This document shows positions 1-5,503 of a stretch of 10,635 nt of DNA, piece after piece. The translations under genes and the position numbers were made by a program. The notes under the pieces were generated by a model. That model was not told the origin of the DNA. It searched no databases and saw only the letters and a program-made list of their open reading frames with translations. Numbering within the stretch: position 1 is the first letter of the stretch; each line of letters opens with the position of its first letter. The stretch is from Candidatus Liptonbacteria bacterium RIFOXYD1_FULL_36_11 (GTDB taxonomy: Bacteria > Patescibacteriota > Minisyncoccia > UBA6257 > XYB1-36-10), in assembly GCA_001821375.1 (NCBI GenBank), contig MHLG01000011.1, forward strand, positions 29,366 through 40,000, in the 5' to 3' direction.

Positions 1-462
1 TTAAAAATCGGCGCAGGAGCGGAAGAGATTTCTTTTTCTCTTGAAATATTTTTAACTGAAGAAATTAAAAACAGGACAAAAGAAATTATAAAAGATCCGA
101 TGCTTAAATTTCGCCTTCTTTCCATTTTTGATATGCTCTGGATGAACCACTTAGAAGATATGGAAGCGCTTGCCGAGTCCGTGCGTCTACGCGCCTACGG
201 CCAGCATGATCCCTTAATAGAATATCGCCGCGAAGGGCATCTTCTCTTTGAAAATCTTTTCCATAATTTTCACTCTTGGGTTTTTGAAAACATTTTTCGC
301 TTATCGCAAACTAGCAGGGAACAAAAAACGCAAAATAATACCGGACAATTTTCACCTTCTTCCGTATCTAATCAACATATTTCTGCATTTCCAAAAACAG
401 GCCGCAACGACCCCTGCCCCTGTGGCAGTAGGAAAAAATATAAAAAGTGTTGTGGCAAATAA
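1..462 (+). CDS. secA: SecA preprotein translocase ATPase, C-terminal part (5' end outside window)
   Basis: The last 153 residues of SecA, the cytoplasmic ATPase that drives unfolded preproteins through SecYEG. The frame is open from base 1, so the gene begins upstream; an internal ATG at 100 is not the start. Residues about 38-85 match the conserved C-terminal helical scaffold of SecA (LLSIFDMLWMNHLEDM, then SVRLRAYGQHDPLIEYRREG). A low-complexity linker follows, and the last 20 residues form the SEC-C zinc motif with C139, C141, C150 and C151, in the CxCx8C[H/C] spacing. Most SecA tails end the motif in Cys-His; this one has Cys-Cys. The tail normally binds zinc and contacts SecB or ribosomes; whether a SecB partner exists here cannot be seen. 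rsgA starts 9 bases after the stop. A decayed copy of the same kind of tail occurs at 1681-1725. The identification is secure. Confidence 0.96.
   Translation, partial: LKIGAGAEEISFSLEIFLTEEIKNRTKEIIKDPMLKFRLLSIFDMLWMNHLEDMEALAESVRLRAYGQHDPLIEYRREGHLLFENLFHNFHSWVFENIFRLSQTSREQKTQNNTGQFSPSSVSNQHISAFPKTGRNDPCPCGSRKKYKKCCGK
436..450 (+). repeat. 15-bp direct repeat, copy 1, inside the secA SEC-C codons
   Basis: AAATATAAAAAGTGT is identical to bases 1699-1713. It encodes the KYKKC part of the zinc motif. The second copy lies in a broken SEC-C remnant, so both copies occupy the same position of the same motif. The repeat is AT-rich and short, so the shared protein context is what makes it notable. 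Confidence 0.7.
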
Positions 463-471
463 ATTAATAAA

Positions 472-1551
472 ATGAATAGCGAAGTTAAAAAAATTGAAGA
501 TTTTGGTTACAACGCGTTTTTTGAATTTAATCGAAAGAAACTAAAATTAGACGGTTTTTCGGTCGCACGAGTCATCGCCGAATATAAAGGAGCTTATAAG
601 GTAAAAAATCCGACAAGTGAATATTTGGCAAAGATAACTGGAAAACAAATGTTTAGTGCTTTATCAAGAGAAGATTATCCTGCTGTGGGAGATTGGGTGG
701 CAATTACCGAGCTTGACGCAGAACGAGCTGTGATTCATGGGGTATTGCCAAGAAGAACAATGATAAAGAGAAAATACAGCAATAAAAACGAGACACAAAT
801 TATAGCAACAAATATTGACGTAGCGTTTGTTATCGAGTCGGTTGACAGAGATTATAGCCTGAACCGCTTTGAAAGATATTTTGCCATAGCAAAAGATGGA
901 GGCGTAAAGCCCGCTATTATATTGAATAAAATAGATTTGATTTCTGAAGAAGAGCTGGATTCAAAATTAGCTCAAATTAAGAACAGGTTTAACGACATTG
1001 ATGTTGTTCCGACCAGCACCATAACCAACGAGGGGCTAGATGAATTGAAGAAGCATATATCAGGGAGGAAAACTTATTGCTTCCTCGGTTCGTCGGGAGT
1101 AGGAAAGTCTTCTCTGATTAATAAATTACTCGGGGAAAACATTATAAAAATCGAGGATATAAGTCTTCGCACTGGCAAGGGAAAGCACACTACTACCAGT
1201 AGGGAGATGTATTTTTTAGAAAACGGAGGCATTGTGATAGATAACCCAGGAATGCGGGAAGTGGGAATGACGGATACGAGTATCGGTATAGATAATTTAT
1301 TTGAAGAAATAACCACTCTGGCTAAAAAATGCAGATATGTTGACTGCGCACATATCAACGAGCATGGCTGTGAAGTGTTGTCTTTATTAAAATCTGGTAA
1401 ACTGGATGAGGACAAATATTCTAATTATATTAACTTGAAAAAAGAAGCAGAATATTATGAGATGACTGAGCTTGAAAAAAGAGAGAAAGATCGTCAATTT
1501 GGAAAATTTATCAAGACAGCGAAAAAACAGTTAAAAGAATATAAGCATTAG
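472..1551 (+). CDS. rsgA: Ribosome small-subunit-dependent GTPase A (long form)
   Basis: A circularly permuted GTPase that acts in late 30S subunit maturation. The G motifs appear in the diagnostic permuted order: G4 NKID at residues 152-155, G1 GSSGVGKSS at 206-214, the G2-region TGKGKHTTT at 234-242, and G3 DNPG at 257-260. An OB-fold domain lies before them (about 28-95, with AVGDWV at 71-76). A zinc site follows with C287, C292, H294 and C300, matching the CX4CXHX5C spacing of RsgA. The N-terminal extension (EDFGYNAFFEFN) resembles the long RsgA subtype of Firmicutes and relatives. At 359 residues it is near full length for that subtype. The ATG at 472 lies 9 bases after secA without a Shine-Dalgarno, so co-transcription with secA is likely. 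Arginine codons are mostly AGA, AGG and CGA, whereas the secA tail, scpA and mraY use more CGC and CGT. That hints at transfer but is weak evidence. Confidence 0.96.
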   Translation: MNSEVKKIEDFGYNAFFEFNRKKLKLDGFSVARVIAEYKGAYKVKNPTSEYLAKITGKQMFSALSREDYPAVGDWVAITELDAERAVIHGVLPRRTMIKRKYSNKNETQIIATNIDVAFVIESVDRDYSLNRFERYFAIAKDGGVKPAIILNKIDLISEEELDSKLAQIKNRFNDIDVVPTSTITNEGLDELKKHISGRKTYCFLGSSGVGKSSLINKLLGENIIKIEDISLRTGKGKHTTTSREMYFLENGGIVIDNPGMREVGMTDTSIGIDNLFEEITTLAKKCRYVDCAHINEHGCEVLSLLKSGKLDEDKYSNYINLKKEAEYYEMTELEKREKDRQFGKFIKTAKKQLKEYKH

Positions 1552-1580
1552 TATTTTTTGAAAACATAATAATAAGCGCT

Positions 1581-1633
1581 GCTCGCCTGCCGAGTCCACA
1601 ATCAAAAGAAGATTGCAGATTCAGCAGACGAGC
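1581..1633. repeat. Imperfect palindrome: 23-bp arms, 7-base loop
   Basis: The arms are 1581-1603 and 1611-1633 around AAAAGAA. Eighteen of 23 positions are complementary, and all five mismatches are transition-type. Read as minus-strand RNA, four of the five become G-U pairs (22 of 23 paired); read as plus-strand RNA only one does. The element is richer in GC than its surroundings and has no T-run, so it does not look like an intrinsic terminator. It may be a REP- or MITE-like palindrome or a decayed structured RNA. No gene overlaps it. Confidence 0.6.
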
Positions 1634-1680
1634 AAGCGGGCAAAATTCGACTAGGCAAAGCTCCCCAGCCTCCTATAAAA

Positions 1681-1725
1681 TCCTGCGGGACACCATAGAA
1701 ATATAAAAAGTGTCATGGGAAGTAA
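1681..1725 (+). pseudogene. Decayed SEC-C (secA-type) C-terminal tail
   Basis: Frame 1 reads SCGTP-stop-KYKKCHGK-stop. The canonical tail is CPCGSGKKYKKCHGK followed by a stop, so the C-G-x-x-x-K-Y-K-K-C-H-G-K pattern and its terminal stop are kept while one in-frame TAG (1696-1698) breaks it. The preceding codons (P-I-K-S-C-G) look like a damaged D-P-C-P-C-G. Fifteen bases (1699-1713) are identical to the functional secA tail at 436-450. It ends in CHGK like most SecA tails, while the intact gene ends in CCGK, so it is not a simple recent copy of the neighbour. It could come from an older secA end or from another SEC-C protein. No earlier part of SecA is recognisable upstream. Confidence 0.65.
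1699..1713 (+). repeat. 15-bp direct repeat, copy 2, inside the SEC-C remnant
   Basis: Identical to bases 436-450. Together the copies bracket rsgA and the palindrome, about 1.25 kb. This copy also contains TATAAA (1702-1707) seven bases before the ATG at 1715, so it could serve as a -10 element for the next gene; no convincing -35 was found. Confidence 0.7.
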
Positions 1726-2227
1726 AGATGTAAAAAAGCTAATTAATATGCTTAAAACAGTTGGTGTTGTAAGAAAAGAAACGGTTACATTAAAATATGC
1801 CGGAAATTCTGCTGTATACATAGATATTAAAAAAGCTTATGGTTATCCCGAAACGCTCATTATGTTATGCAAGTTAATATGGGAGCAAATAGATAAAAAA
1901 ATTGATTGTATTGCCGCCGGGGGTTATGGTGGATTACCGTTAGCAGGAGCCTTGGCGGAAAAATATAATTTACAACTGACCCTTGTGAGAGAAAAACCGA
2001 AAACTCATGGTCGGAATGTATGGATTGACGGTTACGTACCAAAACCAGGAGACAAAATTTGGGTTATTGATGATGTATTTACTACCGGAAAAAGTATTAC
2101 ACAGATGATTAAAACATTAAAACCAACTAAAGCTAAAGTAATTGGTTGTAGTGTGGTAGTTAGGCGGAGTAAAAAAAAGATTGCAATACCATATAAACAC
2201 ATCCTAAATATAGAAGAATTACTCTAA
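1715..2227 (+). CDS. Orotate phosphoribosyltransferase-like type I PRTase
   Basis: A type I phosphoribosyltransferase of 170 residues, closest in appearance to PyrE, which joins orotate to PRPP in UMP synthesis. The PRPP-binding signature WVIDDVFTTGKSI is at residues 116-128 with the paired acidic residues D119 and D120. REKPKTHG at 92-99 resembles the catalytic-loop Lys/His pattern of orotate PRTases. CIAAGGYGGLPLAGALA (65-81) fits the pyrophosphate-loop region. It is somewhat short for PyrE (commonly about 180-215) and no other pyrimidine gene is nearby, so the substrate is not certain and I give no symbol. The ATG at 1715 lies inside the SEC-C remnant but in another frame; the helix DVKKLINMLKTVGVV aligns with the usual PyrE N-terminus, supporting this start over the next ATG at 1748. 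The DUF952 gene starts 4 bases after the stop. Confidence 0.8.
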   Translation: MGSKDVKKLINMLKTVGVVRKETVTLKYAGNSAVYIDIKKAYGYPETLIMLCKLIWEQIDKKIDCIAAGGYGGLPLAGALAEKYNLQLTLVREKPKTHGRNVWIDGYVPKPGDKIWVIDDVFTTGKSITQMIKTLKPTKAKVIGCSVVVRRSKKKIAIPYKHILNIEELL

Positions 2228-2231
2228 TACC

Positions 2232-2618
2232 ATGCAGACTAAGAAACAAAATCAAAAAATAATATTGCACGCCTGCACAAAAGCAGACTGGCAAAAAGCG
2301 CAAAAAGATCAAGAATACAAAGTAAGCAGTTTGGATTCAGAGGGTTTTATTCACTGCTCGGAAGCGGATACAATAATTGGCGTAGCAAATTCTCACTGGA
2401 AAGGACGTCTGGACTTAGTTCTATTAATTATTGATAGCGTGAAAGTTAAATCAGAAATAAAATACGAACTTGACCCAAAAGGCGGTAAAATATATCCGCA
2501 TATTTATGGTCCTTTAAATCTTGATGCTGTAATAAAAGTTAAAGATTTTTTGCCAAACTCAAACGGTATTTTTGATAAATCCTCTTTAAGTTTTTTAAAA
2601 ACAAAAACAGCCGTTTAA
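2232..2618 (+). CDS. DUF952 family protein
   Basis: A soluble 128-residue protein that matches the DUF952 family along most of its length. Family hallmarks are the early histidine strand (ILHACTKADW, H13), EGFIHCS (37-43), the LVLLIID strand (62-68), YELD with E79, and YPHIYGPL (88-95) followed by AVIKV. From memory, DUF952 is grouped with the ADP-ribosyltransferase fold; no substrate is established that I know of. The last 20 or so residues (SNGIFDKSSLSFLKTKTAV) lie beyond the usual domain. It begins 4 bases after the PRTase stop, so the two are probably one transcriptional unit and translationally coupled. Its stop codon falls in the loop of a GC-rich hairpin (2608-2626). Family assignment is firm; function is unknown. 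Confidence 0.88.
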   Translation: MQTKKQNQKIILHACTKADWQKAQKDQEYKVSSLDSEGFIHCSEADTIIGVANSHWKGRLDLVLLIIDSVKVKSEIKYELDPKGGKIYPHIYGPLNLDAVIKVKDFLPNSNGIFDKSSLSFLKTKTAV

Positions 2619-2626
2619 AGCGGCTG
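2597..2626 (-). terminator. Intrinsic terminator on the minus strand
   Basis: On the minus strand CAGCCG-CTTTAAA-CGGCTG (2626 down to 2608) is followed by TTTTTGTTTTT. This is a textbook stem plus U-tract. The plus strand has no T-run after it, so it cannot end the DUF952 transcript by that mechanism. No minus-strand gene lies to its right before the glycosyltransferase, which has its own terminator, so the transcript it would end is unidentified. Confidence 0.6.
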
Positions 2627-2760
2627 ATACTGAAGGGGGGGAGTCAGTCTCCGAACTTTTAAAAGTTCCTGTAGGCGTCCCATCAACGCCTCGTTTTTCG
2701 GCCTTTTAATAAAAGCCTACACTAACGTTGTTTTTAAAAAGCAAGACGTTTTGCGGGGTG
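2627..2760. other. Stem-rich non-coding region, possible structured RNA
   Basis: No credible ORF. Paired elements in order: GGAG-TCAGT-CTCC (2640-2652), the perfect 16-base palindrome GAACTTTTAAAAGTTC (2653-2668), AGGCGT/ACGCCT (2673-2691), a competing GTAGGC/GCCTAC pair (2671-2676 with 2715-2720), and AACGT/ACGTT (2724-2728 with 2746-2750). A G7 run sits at 2635-2641. Stems of this density are unusual in such an AT-rich genome. On the minus strand the series runs into the terminator at 2626-2597; on the plus strand it contains a weaker terminator. It matches no RNA family that I recognise. Confidence 0.4.
2673..2698 (+). terminator. Likely intrinsic terminator after the DUF952 gene
   Basis: AGGCGT-CCCATCA-ACGCCT (2673-2691) followed by CG and five T (2694-2698). 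The 6-bp stem is GC-rich enough, but the T-run is short. It lies 55 bases after the DUF952 stop and would separate that unit from the gene at 2901. Confidence 0.5.
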
Positions 2761-2830
2761 GAGGGAAAGCTAAAAAATACTAATATCCATACTACACTAA
2801 AACATAAAAAAATCAAACTTTTATTATATG

Positions 2831-2859
2831 TGTAACCTTTCCTTAATTTTTTCGTTACA
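2831..2859. promoter_or_regulatory. Inverted repeat TGTAAC-N17-GTTACA upstream of the SLT gene
   Basis: Perfect 6-base arms at 2831-2836 and 2854-2859, about 23 bp centre to centre, 41 bases before the ATG at 2901. The spacing of about two helical turns would suit a dimeric regulator; the arms could also form a hairpin in the mRNA leader. A TATTAT (2822-2827) lies just upstream but has no good -35. Chance occurrence is possible. Confidence 0.3.
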
Positions 2860-2886
2860 TAAACCAGACTTTTGAAAAATAAAAAC

Positions 2887-2893
2887 GGAGGTG
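2887..2893 (+). promoter_or_regulatory. Strong Shine-Dalgarno of the SLT gene
   Basis: GGAGGTG is seven bases before the ATG at 2901, nearly ideal complementarity and spacing for an anti-SD. It decides the start. No other gene in the window has a comparable site, so this gene is probably translated from a leadered mRNA, unlike its neighbours. Confidence 0.85.
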
Positions 2894-2900
2894 TAAGATA

Positions 2901-3551
2901 ATGAAAAAATTATCTTTCTTTGCTGTTTTATTAGCAACATTCCTTTTTTTCTTTGCTATATTTTCTCTTGATCTTCAAAAAACTTTTGCAAATGTAATTA
3001 ATGTAATTATTTACAAGCAAGAGAATCCGTCAAACGAACTTCACTACTATTTTTTACCATCATGTCTTTATTTTTTTGAGCAGCCACTAAGTCTTAAAAA
3101 AGACGAGGTGTGGTTGCATGACACGAAGGCGAAAAAAACAGAATCAAAAATTCTTCCAGTCGTAAAATCAAAAGTAGATTTAAAAAGTCTTTTAGACCCC
3201 GTTTTTTCTTTTAAAGAAGCTGTAAATTACCAGCTTATTTTAAAAGAAAAAGCAGAACGGTACGGATTAAAGAGATCCGAAGTAGAATTATTGTCTAAAA
3301 TCGCTTCCTCCGAAAGCAATTTTAGACAATATAATAAAAAAGGAAAAATTCTTCGCGGAAGAAAAAATCCACGCGTGGTAGGAATATTTCAAATTCACGA
3401 AAAATTCCACCGCCAAATGGCAGAAAATCTCGGACTGGATATTTACAAGCCTGAAGGGAATATTGAATATGCCATCTTCCTTTTTAAAGAGGAAGGTATT
3501 AAACCATGGAGAACAAATAAAAAAGTATTACTGGCATATTCTCTAAACTGA
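2901..3551 (+). CDS. Exported SLT-domain (lytic transglycosylase-like) protein
   Basis: A 216-residue secreted or membrane-anchored protein that probably cleaves peptidoglycan glycan strands. Residues 1-30 form a signal peptide or anchor: MKK, a long hydrophobic stretch and a possible AxA-like site at TFA-N. Residues 40-105 have no recognised domain. The C-terminal part (about 110-205) resembles the lysozyme-like SLT domain: IASSESNFRQYN with candidate catalytic E138, then VGIFQIH (160-166), then ENLGLDIYKPEGNIEYAI, matching the usual LG-x-D-x-Y-x-P-x-x-NI pattern. The insert between E138 and GIFQIH is basic. The domain is small and stops soon after KPW, so activity is inferred. The start is set by the strong Shine-Dalgarno. 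It is the only gene in the window ending in TGA. It converges with the glycosyltransferase and shares a terminator with it. Confidence 0.8.
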   Translation: MKKLSFFAVLLATFLFFFAIFSLDLQKTFANVINVIIYKQENPSNELHYYFLPSCLYFFEQPLSLKKDEVWLHDTKAKKTESKILPVVKSKVDLKSLLDPVFSFKEAVNYQLILKEKAERYGLKRSEVELLSKIASSESNFRQYNKKGKILRGRKNPRVVGIFQIHEKFHRQMAENLGLDIYKPEGNIEYAIFLFKEEGIKPWRTNKKVLLAYSLN

Positions 3552-3602
3552 ACTAAATTTTTTCATAGTATATTTTTTACCTGCCGTTTATAAAAACCTA
3601 GT

Positions 3603-3631
3603 CCCGCTAGAAAATCTAGCGGGCTTTTTTT
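3603..3631. terminator. Terminator between convergent genes
   Basis: CCCGCTAGA-AAA-TCTAGCGGG (3603-3623) is a perfect 9-bp stem followed by C and a run of seven T (3625-3631): a strong intrinsic terminator for the SLT gene. On the minus strand a T-run comes after several bases (GACTAGGTTTTTA), so it may also serve the glycosyltransferase, whose stop codon (3630-3632) overlaps the plus-strand T-run. Confidence 0.9.
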
Positions 3632-4745
3632 ATAAACCATAACTTAAACCTTGTCCCGCCGCCTCTTTTATTTTTTCCGCAAATCTTTCTTTAGAAAATT
3701 TTCTTGCCATCTCACTAATTATTTCCGAGTTGAAATTTATCTCTGTTATTTTTTCTACCCCTTCTACAACCGCTTCCTTTGTCTGTTCGTTTATAAAAAA
3801 TCCGCTTAACCCTTCTTCTACTATTTCTTTTGCCCCGCCTTCGTTATAAGCCACGACCGGCGTTCCGCAAGCTACCGCTTCTGCCGCTACCAATCCAAAA
3901 TCCTCCACTTGCGGGAAAATAAGCGCTTTAGCGTTATTATAAATATCACTCATTTCCTCGTCTGTCATTGGCGCGGAAATAAAAGAAGTAAAAGGAGACT
4001 CATTTATTTTTTTTAAATATTCAAGCTCTGGCCCTCTTCCTACTATCTTTAGAGGTAATTTAAGTTGGTTAAAAGCCTCTACCACTATGTCAAACCTTTT
4101 ATAATGCACCAACCTTCCAGCGGCAAGATAATAAGATCTCTTTTTATAGGGGACTATATTAAAAAACATTTTTTCATCTACCGGTGGATAAATCACACCG
4201 TCCGGTTCTCTCTCATAATATTTTCTCATTTTTGCCGCGATAAACTCAGAATTAGCAAAAAATAAATCCGGCTTGGCAGCCGTTTTTTTATCCCAATTTC
4301 TCAAATAACTTACCAATCTATTAGTTACCGGCCTAATAATTTTATAAAAAGAGTCATTAAGTCTTGTTTTCAAATGACTATCCGTATCCCAAGCATAGCG
4401 TAGCGGCGTATGACAATAAGAAATATGCACTCCTCTCTTGTAATTTATTCCTTTTGCATATCCCCAAGTATCTGAAATTATTAAATCGTATTTTTCACCT
4501 AAATTTATGCTTTCTGCCGCGAGTGGCATTAAAGGAATAAACCAATAATGATGTCTTGCCACAAAACCGTAATCTAAAAAACTTGTTCCTTTTATAATCT
4601 CTTCCGAAAAAATTCCATATGTCAGCTTTTTATCATAAATTAAAGTATAAACATCCGCTTCCGGAAATATTTCCAAAAGATTTTGTAACACTCTTTCTGC
4701 TCCGCCGTATTGATTTAGATAATCATGCACTAAGGCTACTTTCAT
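3630..4745 (-). CDS. GT4-family glycosyltransferase
   Basis: A GT-B fold retaining glycosyltransferase that would transfer a nucleotide-activated sugar to a cell-surface glycan or lipid carrier on the cytoplasmic side. With the start at 4745 it has 371 residues. The N-terminal domain opens with KVALVHDYLNQYGGAER, typical of this group, and has the CHTPLRYAW acceptor-side motif. The C-terminal domain (Glycos_transf_1) has AAGRLVHYKR, the IVGRGPE strand and the EX7E motif in EDFGLVAAEAVACGTPVV, whose two glutamates bind the donor sugar nucleotide. An ATG two codons upstream (4751) is possible, but M-K-V is the usual family start and lies 7 bases after a TATAAT, which suits a leaderless mRNA. 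It shares its 5' region with the divergent cyclophilin gene. Sugar and acceptor cannot be told from sequence. Confidence 0.9.
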   Translation of the reverse strand: MKVALVHDYLNQYGGAERVLQNLLEIFPEADVYTLIYDKKLTYGIFSEEIIKGTSFLDYGFVARHHYWFIPLMPLAAESINLGEKYDLIISDTWGYAKGINYKRGVHISYCHTPLRYAWDTDSHLKTRLNDSFYKIIRPVTNRLVSYLRNWDKKTAAKPDLFFANSEFIAAKMRKYYEREPDGVIYPPVDEKMFFNIVPYKKRSYYLAAGRLVHYKRFDIVVEAFNQLKLPLKIVGRGPELEYLKKINESPFTSFISAPMTDEEMSDIYNNAKALIFPQVEDFGLVAAEAVACGTPVVAYNEGGAKEIVEEGLSGFFINEQTKEAVVEGVEKITEINFNSEIISEMARKFSKERFAEKIKEAAGQGLSYGL

Positions 4746-4752
4746 TAGCATA

Positions 4753-4758
4753 ATTATA
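4753..4758 (-). promoter_or_regulatory. -10 element of the glycosyltransferase gene
   Basis: The minus strand reads TATAAT, a perfect -10, seven bases before the ATG at 4745. Transcription would begin at or next to that ATG, leaving no room for a Shine-Dalgarno. The -35 side is weak. Confidence 0.5.
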
Positions 4759-4768
4759 ACTTTTTTTC

Positions 4769-4798
4769 TTGATTTTTCACCTTCTTTTCCTCTATACT
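4769..4798 (+). promoter_or_regulatory. Promoter of the cyclophilin gene, apparently leaderless
   Basis: TTGATT (4769-4774), an 18-base spacer, TATACT (4793-4798), six bases, then ATG at 4805. The predicted start of transcription is the ATG itself. The TTG at 4769 that could open a longer reading frame is better explained as the -35 element. Confidence 0.6.
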
Positions 4799-4804
4799 TC
4801 CTTT

Positions 4805-5464
4805 ATGACTAGAAAAATTTTGTCTTTCCTTGTTACTTTTTTATTTTTAGCTGGTGCTGTTTGGTTTATAAACAGCCGGCAAATTAACCTTAAATTTGGC
4901 AGTGACGGCACTGCTGGTGCTAATTCTCCCGATCGTGTTGTCAAAGAATTTTCTTTTGAAAAACCACCAACTATGACTATTAATTCTGAAAAAAGCTACG
5001 AGGCTGAAATTGATACCACAAAAGGCGTAATGAAATTTGAGCTCTTTTCCAAAGAAACGCCAAAAACTGTTAATAATTTTGTCTTTCTTGCCAAAGAAGG
5101 ATTTTATGAAAACACTTTTTTTCATCGCATCATTAAAAGTTTTATGATTCAGGGAGGGGATCCAAAAGGTGACGGCACTGGCGGTCCAGGATATAAATTT
5201 AACGACGAACTAATAACCAGAGATTATGAAAGGGGAGTAATAGCGATGGCAAATTCCGGCTCTAATACTAACGGCAGTCATTTTTTCATTATGCATGAAA
5301 AAAATGACTTGCAGAAAAATTACGTCATCTTCGGTAAAATAACAGAAGGCTTAGATATTTTAGATAATATTGCTTCTGTTCCTGTGGCAAATAACGGTAA
5401 CGGAGAAGAATCTCTTCCGCTTGAAAAAGTTTATATAAATAAAATTACTATTTCGGAAAAATAG
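4805..5464 (+). CDS. Membrane-anchored cyclophilin-type peptidyl-prolyl isomerase
   Basis: A cyclophilin, catalysing cis-trans isomerisation of Xaa-Pro bonds, probably outside the membrane as a folding helper for exported proteins. Residues 5-22 form one hydrophobic segment (signal anchor), about 40 residues of linker follow, then the domain at about 64-217. Family motifs are FHRIIKSFMIQGGDP (106-120, with the catalytic arginine R108), GTGGPGYKFNDE (124-135), MANSGSNTNGSHFFI (148-162) and FGKITEGLDILD (176-187). Length is 219 residues. The frame is also open from TTG 4769, but ATG 4805 gives a normal signal-anchor start and fits the promoter spacing. It is divergent from the glycosyltransferase and 39 bases before the next gene. 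Confidence 0.95.
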   Translation: MTRKILSFLVTFLFLAGAVWFINSRQINLKFGSDGTAGANSPDRVVKEFSFEKPPTMTINSEKSYEAEIDTTKGVMKFELFSKETPKTVNNFVFLAKEGFYENTFFHRIIKSFMIQGGDPKGDGTGGPGYKFNDELITRDYERGVIAMANSGSNTNGSHFFIMHEKNDLQKNYVIFGKITEGLDILDNIASVPVANNGNGEESLPLEKVYINKITISEK

Positions 5465-5503
5465 TTTTTTGTATTTTTTGGTCTCTATTATTGTACCGGC
5501 CGT

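Noticed and set aside
1074..1415. Long minus-strand ORF inside rsgA
   Set aside because: Antisense shadow of a well-supported GTPase gene, with no recognisable protein features.
1576..1650. Degenerate tRNA
   Set aside because: One long hairpin rather than a cloverleaf; no T-arm GTTCGA motif or acceptor stem pairing.
2650..2860. tmRNA on the minus strand, suggested by codons A-K-R-L-A-F-stop near 2752-2732
   Set aside because: The tRNA-like ends (GGATTCGAC-type T-arm partner and a CCA 3' end) are missing, so the resemblance is accidental.
2828..2875. 15-codon upstream ORF (ATG 2828 to TGA 2875) as a leader peptide
   Set aside because: No ribosome binding site, and its ATG directly abuts the only -10-like hexamer; such short ORFs are expected by chance.
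4769..4804. TTG start giving a 12-residue longer cyclophilin
   Set aside because: The TTG is part of a plausible -35 element and ATG 4805 gives a normal signal anchor with matching promoter spacing.
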